Positions 46,663 through 53,054 of a stretch of 64,000 nucleotides of DNA are shown one piece after another. Numbering within the stretch: position 1 is the stretch's first letter; the number at the start of each line of letters is the position of its first letter. The translations under genes were made by a program, and so were the position numbers. This stretch comes from Lacibacter cauensis (GTDB lineage: Bacteria; Bacteroidota; Bacteroidia; Chitinophagales; Chitinophagaceae). Where the stretch lies: assembly GCF_007830055.1 (NCBI RefSeq), contig NZ_VLLE01000005.1, forward strand, positions 248,001 to 312,000, in the 5' to 3' direction. A model generated the notes under the pieces. It searched no databases. It saw only the letters and a program-made list of their open reading frames with translations, and was not told where the DNA came from.

Positions 46663-47538
46663 TTAGATGCCGGCAATGATCTCCAGTGATTTTTTGATGA
46701 GATTTTCAACTGCCAATCCGCCATCTTTACTAAACTCTTTTTTTACCCGGTTGGCAACAATGGCACTGATGGAAAGGCATTGGTGCCCCATCATCTTACC
46801 CAATCCGTAAATGGCAGAGGTTTCCATTTCGAAATTGGTGATGCGGTGCTGCCCGAACTGAAACTGGGTTAACCTGTCTACAAACGTGGGGTTAGAAAGG
46901 CCTAAACGCAATACACGACCCTGCGGCCCATAAAAGCCGGGGCAGGTAATGGTAATGCCGTGCTGATAGCCTTGTACAAAATGTTTTAATAGTTGCGACC
47001 CCGCACTGGCGATATAAGGATAAGAAAGACTATCCTGCACCTGTGTATGGGTTACAAATGCATGCACCAGTTGTTTTTCTTCTTCGTTATTATCGTGGCG
47101 ATAGAAATGCAACAGGTTGTCGATGCCTAAACCATGTGTTGAAACTACAAAGGCATCTACCGGAATATCGGCCTGCAATGCACCTGATGTGCCGAGCCGG
47201 ATGATGTGCAGGGGAGTAAGCTGTTGTTTAATGGTGCGGCTTTCAAAATCAATATTCACCAATGCGTCGAGCTCGTTCACTACAATATCAATATTATCCG
47301 GACCAATACCTGTAGAAACAACCGATATCCGTTTATTGCCGATGTAACCTGTGTGAGTTATAAATTCACGGTGTTGTAACCGGTGTTCAACCTTATCGAA
47401 ATGTTTGGATACTTCTTTTACACGATCGGGGTCGCCAACAGTAATAACAGTATTGGCCAGCTCATCGGGACGCACATTTAAATGGTAAACAGCCCCTCTG
47501 TTGTTAATAATCAATTCGCTTTCTGCAATTCTTTGCAT
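46663..47538 (-). CDS. Nucleoside phosphorylase (uridine phosphorylase-like)
   Basis: This 291-residue protein belongs to the PNP/UDP phosphorylase superfamily. The phosphate-binding segment VGDPDRVKEVSKHF is at about residue 32. VSTGIGPDNIDIVVNEL, the IIRLGTSGALQADIPVDAFVVS block and FEMETSAIYGLGKMMGHQCLSISAIVANR with the ribose-contacting MET follow. It splits a nucleoside with phosphate into base and ribose-1-phosphate, most likely for uridine salvage, judging by the uridine-phosphorylase-like order of motifs. The start at 47538 leads directly into SELIINNRG. It is divergent from tRNA-Cys, and their promoters must overlap within about 50 bp. Confidence 0.88.
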   Translation of the reverse strand: MQRIAESELIINNRGAVYHLNVRPDELANTVITVGDPDRVKEVSKHFDKVEHRLQHREFITHTGYIGNKRISVVSTGIGPDNIDIVVNELDALVNIDFESRTIKQQLTPLHIIRLGTSGALQADIPVDAFVVSTHGLGIDNLLHFYRHDNNEEEKQLVHAFVTHTQVQDSLSYPYIASAGSQLLKHFVQGYQHGITITCPGFYGPQGRVLRLGLSNPTFVDRLTQFQFGQHRITNFEMETSAIYGLGKMMGHQCLSISAIVANRVKKEFSKDGGLAVENLIKKSLEIIAGI

Positions 47539-47543
47539 AGTTC

Positions 47544-47576
47544 TTTGGGAGTATTTGTTCGAATATACTACATTTG
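47544..47576 (+). promoter_or_regulatory. Promoter of tRNA-Cys
   Basis: TTTG at 47544-47547, a 21-base spacer and TACATTTG at 47569-47576 (exact TAnnTTTG) lie 13 bases before the tRNA. Confidence 0.65.
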
Positions 47577-47589
47577 CACCTCACAAATT

Positions 47590-47660
47590 GGTCCTGTGGC
47601 CGAGTGGCTAGGCAGAGCTCTGCAAAAGCTCCTACAGCGGTTCGAATCCGCTCGGGACCT
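47590..47660 (+). tRNA. tRNA-Cys (anticodon GCA)
   Basis: The acceptor stem GGTCCTG (47590-47596) pairs with CGGGACC (47653-47659), with one T-G pair. The D-stem is GCC/GGC. The anticodon stem is GAGCT/AGCTC with loop CTGCAAA, giving GCA at 47622-47624. The T-arm is AGCGG-TTCGAAT-CCGCT. The discriminator is T, the identity base of cysteine tRNA. CCA is not encoded. The start of the downstream membrane protein frame can be read through this tRNA, but that is spurious. Confidence 0.97.
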
Positions 47661-47669
47661 CAAAAAAAG

Positions 47670-47699
47670 AAAAGCGTTGGAAACCTTCCTGCGCTTTTT
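47670..47699 (+). terminator. Terminator after tRNA-Cys
   Basis: AAAAGCG (47670-47676) pairs with CGCTTTT (47692-47698) and continues into T residues. It sits 10 bases after the tRNA and ends just before the next gene. Confidence 0.65.
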
Positions 47700-47712
47700 C
47701 TGTTTAAAGCTT

Positions 47713-48108
47713 ATGCGTTATTCAAACTACATTGGTATTGCGGCCGGTTTGCTGATGATTTTTGCAGCAACATTTACATGGATTTACATTCCTTCTATTA
47801 ATGCTACTGTTTCGGGATTTGGATCGGAAACGGTAAGCAAATTTGGCAAACCCGTGCTCATGAATATCATTATGCTGGTGCTGAATATTGCATTCTTTCT
47901 CATTCCCAAGCTGTGGGCGAAGCGTGCCAATCCTTTTGTAGGTGCTATCAATTTTGCGTGGGCGTTGCGCAATCTTTTATTACTCTCTACCTGCCGTAAT
48001 GGTGAATGTCCGCAAACGACTTCCTGGCTGTATGTTTATTTTGCAGCTTCATTGGTTGTACTTGTTATGACTGTATTGCCCGATATGAAAGTAATTGAGA
48101 AAAAGTAG
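47713..48108 (+). CDS. Small four-helix membrane protein, function unknown
   Basis: This 131-residue protein (MRYSNYIGIAAGLLMIFAATFTWIYIP) has four predicted transmembrane helices and the conserved-looking loop segments PSINATVSGFG, KLWAKRANPFVGAINFAWALRN and STCRNGECPQTTSWLY with two cysteines. I do not recognise a named family. Similar small proteins occur in Bacteroidota. The ATG at 47713 follows the tRNA-Cys terminator. A longer frame beginning at 47482 runs through the tRNA and was rejected. It is convergent with the ABC-type six-TM gene, with 70 bp between. Confidence 0.75.
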   Translation: MRYSNYIGIAAGLLMIFAATFTWIYIPSINATVSGFGSETVSKFGKPVLMNIIMLVLNIAFFLIPKLWAKRANPFVGAINFAWALRNLLLLSTCRNGECPQTTSWLYVYFAASLVVLVMTVLPDMKVIEKK

Positions 48109-48178
48109 CAGCAGGCACAAGGTCGCAAAATCCAAAAATCAAATTCCAAGGTGCAAGACTTGTTTGCCATAATTTTTA

Positions 48179-49069
48179 TTAAGCTGCGGTAACAGCCATT
48201 GGATTTTTTTCTTCTTCTTCCGGTTCTGCTTCTATTCGATGCAGAATGTCTTTCAGTGTAGCTGTTCGTTGAATCATATACGGAACAGTATCAAGTCCAT
48301 TAACAAACTTCAGAATATAAGTATAGATACCAATAAGATCACCCGCCTGCAGTGTTTTGCCATTCAATGAGGATACCGTAAGCAGCGATGCAGTTATAAT
48401 CACCATCACCAATAATTCCATTACACCAAAGTTCCATGCTTCCTGGTCGCTGATTTTTATTTGCCACTTGCGCAACTGGTTATAATGTTCGCTGATGCGT
48501 AATGGATTTTTTGTAGCAAGAATATTTACTTGTTCTTCCAGCTCATCGTTCTTTAATTGGTTTAAACGGCGCATACGTTTGCCATAAATATAACTGGTGA
48601 TGCTTACCGGAATCAACATCAGCAAACAAAGCAGCACAACCTGTGTATCGTAAAAAAACAAGAGCACCATTGACCCAACAATGTTGTAGGCAGCTTCAAT
48701 AATATAATTGAGATCGAACTCAAGGAAATCGATGAACTCACGTGAAAGCGTTGAATGTGCACTCAGCTTCGATAGTTCCTTGTTGCGGTTACGGCTCATC
48801 AGTTTTACAACCAATGTTGTGTAAATATCGGAGTAGGTACGGGAGTCGTACCGGTGACGGATGGTACCAACAACGAGCCAAAGCAAATGGGCACCTGCCA
48901 GGTAGAACAAACCATTGTACGATCCTTTGATTAGCCCGTTAACCGCTTCGCCCAGAAAATAAGGCCGCAGCAAAAGTCCCAGCATTTCTATGCCGAAAAG
49001 CGAATAGGTAAGCGCCAGTTTATATTTATATCTGCTGATAATTGTTTGAATAATCCATTTTCCGGGCAT
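48179..49069 (-). CDS. ABC-type six-transmembrane domain protein without ATPase domain
   Basis: This 296-residue protein resembles only the membrane half of type-I ABC exporters (PF13748-like). Six helices are predicted, starting with YKLALTYSLFGIEMLGLLL, followed by VGTIRHRYDSRTYSDIYTTLV, a long coupling-helix region RMRRLNQLKNDELEEQVN and a last helix pair near LVMVIITASLLTVSSL. It stops in an acidic tail (EAEPEEEEKNP) where the nucleotide-binding domain would normally begin. No Walker A or signature motif is encoded after it, so it is not a frameshifted gene in this window. It lies 131 bp downstream of the ATP-grasp-SET gene on the same strand and may serve that pathway with an ATPase from elsewhere, or have a non-transport role. 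Confidence 0.8.
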   Translation of the reverse strand: MPGKWIIQTIISRYKYKLALTYSLFGIEMLGLLLRPYFLGEAVNGLIKGSYNGLFYLAGAHLLWLVVGTIRHRYDSRTYSDIYTTLVVKLMSRNRNKELSKLSAHSTLSREFIDFLEFDLNYIIEAAYNIVGSMVLLFFYDTQVVLLCLLMLIPVSITSYIYGKRMRRLNQLKNDELEEQVNILATKNPLRISEHYNQLRKWQIKISDQEAWNFGVMELLVMVIITASLLTVSSLNGKTLQAGDLIGIYTYILKFVNGLDTVPYMIQRTATLKDILHRIEAEPEEEEKNPMAVTAA

Positions 49070-49200
49070 AACGATTCCTTCCTTTTTGATGTGTACGCAT
49101 GAATAGACTGTGCAGAATCACCGGCGTTTACTGAAGGTTCAACTTCTTTGATGGCCGGCAAATGGATTAGTTGGAAGGGCAAAGTTAGGCCGATGCCTTG

Positions 49201-50634
49201 TCAGTGTTGCCTGTTAATTTGTTCCTTCTGTGTGACAGAATTGCCTTTGCTGCCGGAAATGATTTTACGGCAGTCGGGGGTATCGCACTGGCATTCAAAG
49301 GTTTCGGCGCTTTCGTTGAGGAGTTCGGCATAGTCTAAAGTGAGTTCCTGGCCGGGTAAAATGGGGTGTAAGGCCACCAGGTTCAGTCCGCTGTAGGCAG
49401 TGTTCGGTCGGCAGGAGTGGTTTTGTGGCGCCCATTCCGATGGATTATTGTCCCATAACACATACACTTCTGTACTTAATGGAACGGCATAATGCCGGAA
49501 CAGCAGCTTTTCTTCGGGCAGCCAGTTTTCCTCCACCCAACGTTTGGTCACAATCCGCTGCGGGCGTTCTTCGCCTTTGAAAATAATTTCACCTTCAGCT
49601 ATATGGGTATTGGCATAAATGCCGAAACCTGCGATGGAGTTGCCCTTCATCACATATTTCTTTTGCCTGCGTTTATGCCGTGCAATACCTTCTTCAATAA
49701 TATGTTTCAGAAAACCAGCCTGACCAATACCGTCGGCTTTGATGATGTAATCGGCGCTGCCTTCGTATCCATCCGTATAAAAAACAGAGCAGGTAAAATT
49801 TACTTCCAGGAAAAACAGTTTACCTGCATCGTTCATACGAAAATCCATGCGTGCATAACCAACGCCGCCAAAGCTGCGGAAAATGCGCTGGGCCGCCTCC
49901 GTTAGTTGTTGTTTGATGGATGCATCGGTAACAGGTATATTACTTTCGGGATGTAGTTCTGATGTTTTGAGTGCATAAGTTTTAAACGTTCTTCCTTCCG
50001 GGAAAATAAATTCGATGGGTTGAAATACTCTGCACTTTTTTTCATCATTGGCATCGGCAGCAACAAGCACGGTGAACTCTCTGCCGGCAATATATTCTTC
50101 AATTAAAAGCTGCGGATATTCAGTGAGCAGTTGTTTTACTTTCTGCTGTAATGCTGCCAAATCATCTACACGTGATGTGTCATCAATACCCAAACTGTCG
50201 CCTGCTTTTGCCGGTTTTACAAACAAAGGAAAGTTAAGTTGTTTGATCTGCTCTTCAAGATTGTCAACTGTATCAATCAATGCATAATTGGCTGTGGCAA
50301 CGCCTTCGGTGTACGCCACATACTTCATCAATTCTTTTGGCGGATCGTACAACAAACTGTTAGGCCCGGTAAACGGCAGATTCAATAATTCCAATGTATA
50401 AATCACATCAATGGATGGCACTTCCCATTCGAGATAACCTTCGCATAAATTCACAAAACAATCGAAGCCTTGTTTGCTTAATGCCAGTAATTGTTTGTAC
50501 GTAGTGAGTTTGTTGAGCAGTACATGTTCAAACTCCACATCGGGCAACAGCGTCGATAAGTTTCTTGCAGGATCGTAATATTGGTAATCAACAGCAGAAG
50601 TAGAATAGTCGGGTTGCAATACACAGATCTTCAT
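49201..50634 (-). CDS. ATP-grasp ligase fused to a SET methyltransferase domain
   Basis: This 477-residue fusion has an N-terminal D-Ala-D-Ala-ligase-like ATP-grasp region (about residues 1-322). That region contains VNLCEGYLEWEVPSIDV, the ATP-binding LFVKPAKAGDSLGID (Lys140 and the Gly loop), LLIEEYIAGREFTVLV, and the metal site ARMDFRMND and FFLEVNFTC (Asp264, Glu277, Asn279). A C-terminal SET domain (about 328-460) has GNSIAGFGIYANTHIAEGE, the cofactor knot motif NHSCRPN (405-411), ELTLDY with the active-site Tyr435, and a post-SET Cys cluster (448, 450, 455). Both halves look catalytically competent. The likely chemistry is ATP-driven amide formation plus SAM-dependent amine methylation, on an unknown substrate. 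It starts 14 bp after a second ATP-grasp gene. Confidence 0.9.
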   Translation of the reverse strand: MKICVLQPDYSTSAVDYQYYDPARNLSTLLPDVEFEHVLLNKLTTYKQLLALSKQGFDCFVNLCEGYLEWEVPSIDVIYTLELLNLPFTGPNSLLYDPPKELMKYVAYTEGVATANYALIDTVDNLEEQIKQLNFPLFVKPAKAGDSLGIDDTSRVDDLAALQQKVKQLLTEYPQLLIEEYIAGREFTVLVAADANDEKKCRVFQPIEFIFPEGRTFKTYALKTSELHPESNIPVTDASIKQQLTEAAQRIFRSFGGVGYARMDFRMNDAGKLFFLEVNFTCSVFYTDGYEGSADYIIKADGIGQAGFLKHIIEEGIARHKRRQKKYVMKGNSIAGFGIYANTHIAEGEIIFKGEERPQRIVTKRWVEENWLPEEKLLFRHYAVPLSTEVYVLWDNNPSEWAPQNHSCRPNTAYSGLNLVALHPILPGQELTLDYAELLNESAETFECQCDTPDCRKIISGSKGNSVTQKEQINRQH

Positions 50635-50648
50635 AACACGTCATGCTG

Positions 50649-51785
50649 TTAACGTACAGCCACTTTCTTTTTTTGTTTTTGGTGATGACGCTGCATGGCA
50701 TCCTGCAGTATATGAAGGATCAAACCTGCATACGATTGATTGCTTAAACGTACAATCGCACCGATGGACGTATAATTTTCATCTTCACTTAAGCCGCATT
50801 GCGCATTAACTTCCAGTACATACAGTTTGCCGGTTGCTTTATCCATACGGATGTCAATACGGCCATAGCCTGTACCTTCCACCGCACAATATGCTTTCCA
50901 GCTCAGGTCCATAATTTTTTTATGCAGTGCAATAGGAGGTAAGTGGTATTGGTAAAAATCTTCATAATCGCCGAGTGGTTTTTCTTTTTCATAGGTCTCC
51001 CACAAACGATCGAAGGATAAAAATTTTTCTGTATCGGGAAGGTCTTTATGAAAAATACGTTCAACAGGCGGATACACTTTCCGGCTGCGGGGTGTATGGT
51101 ATGAACCCGAAAGAAATACGGTGTATTCAGGTCCGTTTATAAACTGCTCTGCCACCAAGCCGCCGAACGAAAAATCCCAGCCACGATAGCCTTCAAACAA
51201 CTCTTTCACCAATGTTCTTAATTCAGTCTCATTGTGCACTACATTCTTTACACCGAGACCCATACTGCCGCCGCTCACTGCCGGTTTTACAATCATGGGC
51301 GTGCCCACATATTCGCAAATGCCATCCAGGTTTTGATCGGGTTTACGTATGGCAGCCCATTTTGCATGCGGAACGCCTGCTTGATCAAACAACTCCTTCA
51401 TGACAATTTTGGAAGTAGTATAATCGTAAAACGGAGCATCGGCACCTGTATAAATAAGTTGCTTCTCTTTTAAGTAATGAATAACCGAAACGCCCGGTGT
51501 GCCATTCACTTCATCGCCATCACACAAATTCAAAACAATGGGTGTTTGAAACGAAGTGGTGGCGGCGATTGTATCAATGATTGATTTGTAATCATCCTGC
51601 GTTACCGGCTGCCATTTCCAATTGAGGTTAAGCTCGGTAAAAACCTTTGTGTATTCATCAATACTTTGCGAGAAATCGTAATAGTAATCAATGTTTGCAT
51701 CGCTGGTTTGCAAGTACGGCGCCAATACCCAAATAAACAGCGGATGCTGTGTAACAGGAAGAGAAGATGATGGGCTTGCGTGCAT
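50649..51785 (-). CDS. Stand-alone D-Ala-D-Ala-ligase-like ATP-grasp protein
   Basis: This 378-residue protein lacks a signal peptide. The ATP-grasp landmarks are PIVLNLCDGDEVNGTPGVSV (about residue 82), MIVKPAVSGGSMGLGVKNV with Lys167 and a glycine-rich loop, LVAEQFINGPEYTVFL, and the metal-binding YGRIDIRMD plus LYVLEVNAQCGLSED (Asp311, Glu325, Asn327). Compared with Ddl, the central domain has an insertion (about 228-290, HTPRSRKVYPPVERIF onward), and the usual N-x-x-PG loop reads NAQCG. It is related to, but clearly not the same as, peptidoglycan Ddl. The N-terminal NLC-D/E-G-x-V-P/T pattern is shared with the fusion protein downstream, so the two ligases are paralogues. It is 16 bp after the SET gene. 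Confidence 0.88.
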   Translation of the reverse strand: MHASPSSSLPVTQHPLFIWVLAPYLQTSDANIDYYYDFSQSIDEYTKVFTELNLNWKWQPVTQDDYKSIIDTIAATTSFQTPIVLNLCDGDEVNGTPGVSVIHYLKEKQLIYTGADAPFYDYTTSKIVMKELFDQAGVPHAKWAAIRKPDQNLDGICEYVGTPMIVKPAVSGGSMGLGVKNVVHNETELRTLVKELFEGYRGWDFSFGGLVAEQFINGPEYTVFLSGSYHTPRSRKVYPPVERIFHKDLPDTEKFLSFDRLWETYEKEKPLGDYEDFYQYHLPPIALHKKIMDLSWKAYCAVEGTGYGRIDIRMDKATGKLYVLEVNAQCGLSEDENYTSIGAIVRLSNQSYAGLILHILQDAMQRHHQKQKKKVAVR

Positions 51786-51801
51786 ACGTAAATGTAAAGG
51801 T

Positions 51802-52296
51802 TTAATCGTTTCGTTCGTTCAGTTTACGTTGTATAAAATCGGTTAAACGGTATCGGTTTAAAACATCGGTTGCTAATTCCTTTGCTCCTTTAATAATACC
51901 AACACAACCGTGGTCGCCACAGTTACATGCGAATGTTTCAGCCATGAACCATTCGGTACTTGGATAAAAGAATGTAAACTCATCGCCCGGCGCAATTGCA
52001 CGCAATGCAATTAATTCCATGGTAGTGGTATTAAAGAATGTATTGGGATTGCAGCTGTGATTGATGTATTGCAGAAATTCGGGCAGCAGAATAATGTGTT
52101 GTGTTTCGTTAACCTGTACGGTATAACGTGATGGAAGAGGATGAATTTCTTTTGCGCTGAAGGTGCAGATAGTTGCTTCCGGATTAAAACTTTTTGTGGA
52201 AACAAGCAGGTGATGATTTACATCGGGCAACTTGTGAATTTCGGCAAAGCCATAATGGCCCGAAAGTACGGTTGCAGAAGACGTGGTAACTGACAT
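51802..52296 (-). CDS. Stand-alone SET-domain protein (lysine-type N-methyltransferase)
   Basis: This 164-residue protein consists of little more than a SET domain. It has SGHYGFAEIHKLPD at the N-terminus, the pseudoknot motif NHSCNPN (residues 79-85), GDEFTFFYPSTEW with Tyr111 as likely catalytic tyrosine, and a post-SET Zn-type cluster Cys124, Cys126 and Cys131 in FACNCGDHGC. SET enzymes transfer methyl groups from SAM to lysine-type amines. Bacterial stand-alone SET genes are uncommon. It is the first gene of the ATP-grasp/SET group, followed after 16 bp by an ATP-grasp gene. A GTTAAT-N7-ATTAAC palindrome lies 13 bp upstream of the start. Confidence 0.88.
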   Translation of the reverse strand: MSVTTSSATVLSGHYGFAEIHKLPDVNHHLLVSTKSFNPEATICTFSAKEIHPLPSRYTVQVNETQHIILLPEFLQYINHSCNPNTFFNTTTMELIALRAIAPGDEFTFFYPSTEWFMAETFACNCGDHGCVGIIKGAKELATDVLNRYRLTDFIQRKLNERND

Positions 52297-52308
52297 GGGT
52301 GATTTTGT

Positions 52309-52327
52309 GTTAATACCTGAAATTAAC
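52309..52327. promoter_or_regulatory. GTTAAT-N7-ATTAAC palindrome before the SET/ATP-grasp genes
   Basis: GTTAAT (52309-52314) and ATTAAC (52322-52327) are perfect inverted half-sites with a 7-base spacer, 13 bp upstream of the SET gene start. The geometry would suit a dimeric repressor. No exact TAnnTTTG box was found beside it. Confidence 0.35.
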
Positions 52328-52447
52328 CATTAGAACGTAGAAGGAGGTAAGGGTTTAATAAATGTTGAAGGAATGTGTATAAGGGTGATGGATGATTTTG
52401 AATGTATAAGTCACTGTTAGGGATGTCTGTGAAGTATCACAAAAAAG

Positions 52448-52481
52448 AAAAGCCCCGTTTCGCAAATGAAACGGGGCTTTT
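52448..52481. terminator. Bidirectional terminator downstream of trxA
   Basis: AAAAGCCCCGTTTC (52448-52461) and GAAACGGGGCTTTT (52468-52481) form a perfect 14-bp stem with a 6-base loop. On the minus strand the stem is followed by a T-run, ending the trxA message and insulating the SET/ATP-grasp genes. Confidence 0.92.
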
Positions 52482-52499
52482 ATAGTTGTGTAACAATGA

Positions 52500-52817
52500 T
52501 TACATGTGTTGCTCAATCTTCTTAACAAAGTTGCCTTTTGGTTGGGCACCTACAAGTTTGTCAACCACCTGGCCGTTCTTCACAAAAAGAATAGCAGGGA
52601 TAGAAGTGATACCGTAGTTCATGCTCACCTGTGGGTTTTCGTCTACGTTTACCTTACCTACCTTCACTTTACCATCGTATTCTTTTGATAATTCTTCGAT
52701 AACCGGACCGATTGCACGGCAAGGTCCGCACCATTCTGCCCAAAAATCGATTACGCTTAATTTATCTGAGCTGAGGACTTCGCTCTGGAAGTTTGCATCT
52801 GTAAATTGGAGTGCCAT
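52500..52817 (-). CDS. trxA: Thioredoxin
   Basis: This 105-residue protein ([21 protein letters not shown]) has the canonical active site WAEWCGPC (Cys30, Cys33), the conserved cis-proline segment [11 protein letters not shown] and the C-terminal helix. It is the general cytoplasmic disulfide reductant. The frame is open further upstream to 52904, but that part is the untranslated leader containing the promoter. A -7 box lies 39 bp upstream of the chosen ATG. Confidence 0.96.
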   Translation of the reverse strand: MALQFTDANFQSEVLSSDKLSVIDFWAEWCGPCRAIGPVIEELSKEYDGKVKVGKVNVDENPQVSMNYGITSIPAILFVKNGQVVDKLVGAQPKGNFVKKIEQHM

Positions 52818-52855
52818 AATGTATATCCTTTTAATTTTTATGTGAAATGAAGGGA

Positions 52856-52863
52856 CAAATTTA
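52856..52863 (-). promoter_or_regulatory. -7 box of trxA
   Basis: On the minus strand the sequence reads TAAATTTG, an exact TAnnTTTG match, 39 bases before the trxA start. No good -33 element was seen at the right distance. Confidence 0.5.
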
Positions 52864-53054
52864 AGTCCATTCCGCCGAAACTGATGAACTGTCATTATCC
52901 ACAACTGTTCACAAATAAAAAATGAATGGATGTTCTACAAAATTGACAGTTAAAACGGCTTTAACTGTTGTTTCAGCAGCTGGCATGCCAGCTTTTTTTA
53001 CCCACAAAAGCCGAATTGCCGCATAGCTACGACTTGTTAGTGCCGGAAACTGGA

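Noticed and set aside
47482-47712. Upstream extension of the small membrane protein frame
   Set aside because: It runs through tRNA-Cys and its terminator. The ATG at 47713 begins a normal membrane protein.
50649-51785. Annotation as the peptidoglycan D-Ala-D-Ala ligase (ddl)
   Set aside because: The loop NAQCG replaces the Ddl Pro-Gly loop, the central domain has a large insertion, and the neighbours are SET enzymes rather than cell-wall genes.
52818-52904. N-terminal extension of thioredoxin
   Set aside because: It contains the promoter -7 box. Thioredoxins begin close to MALQFTD.
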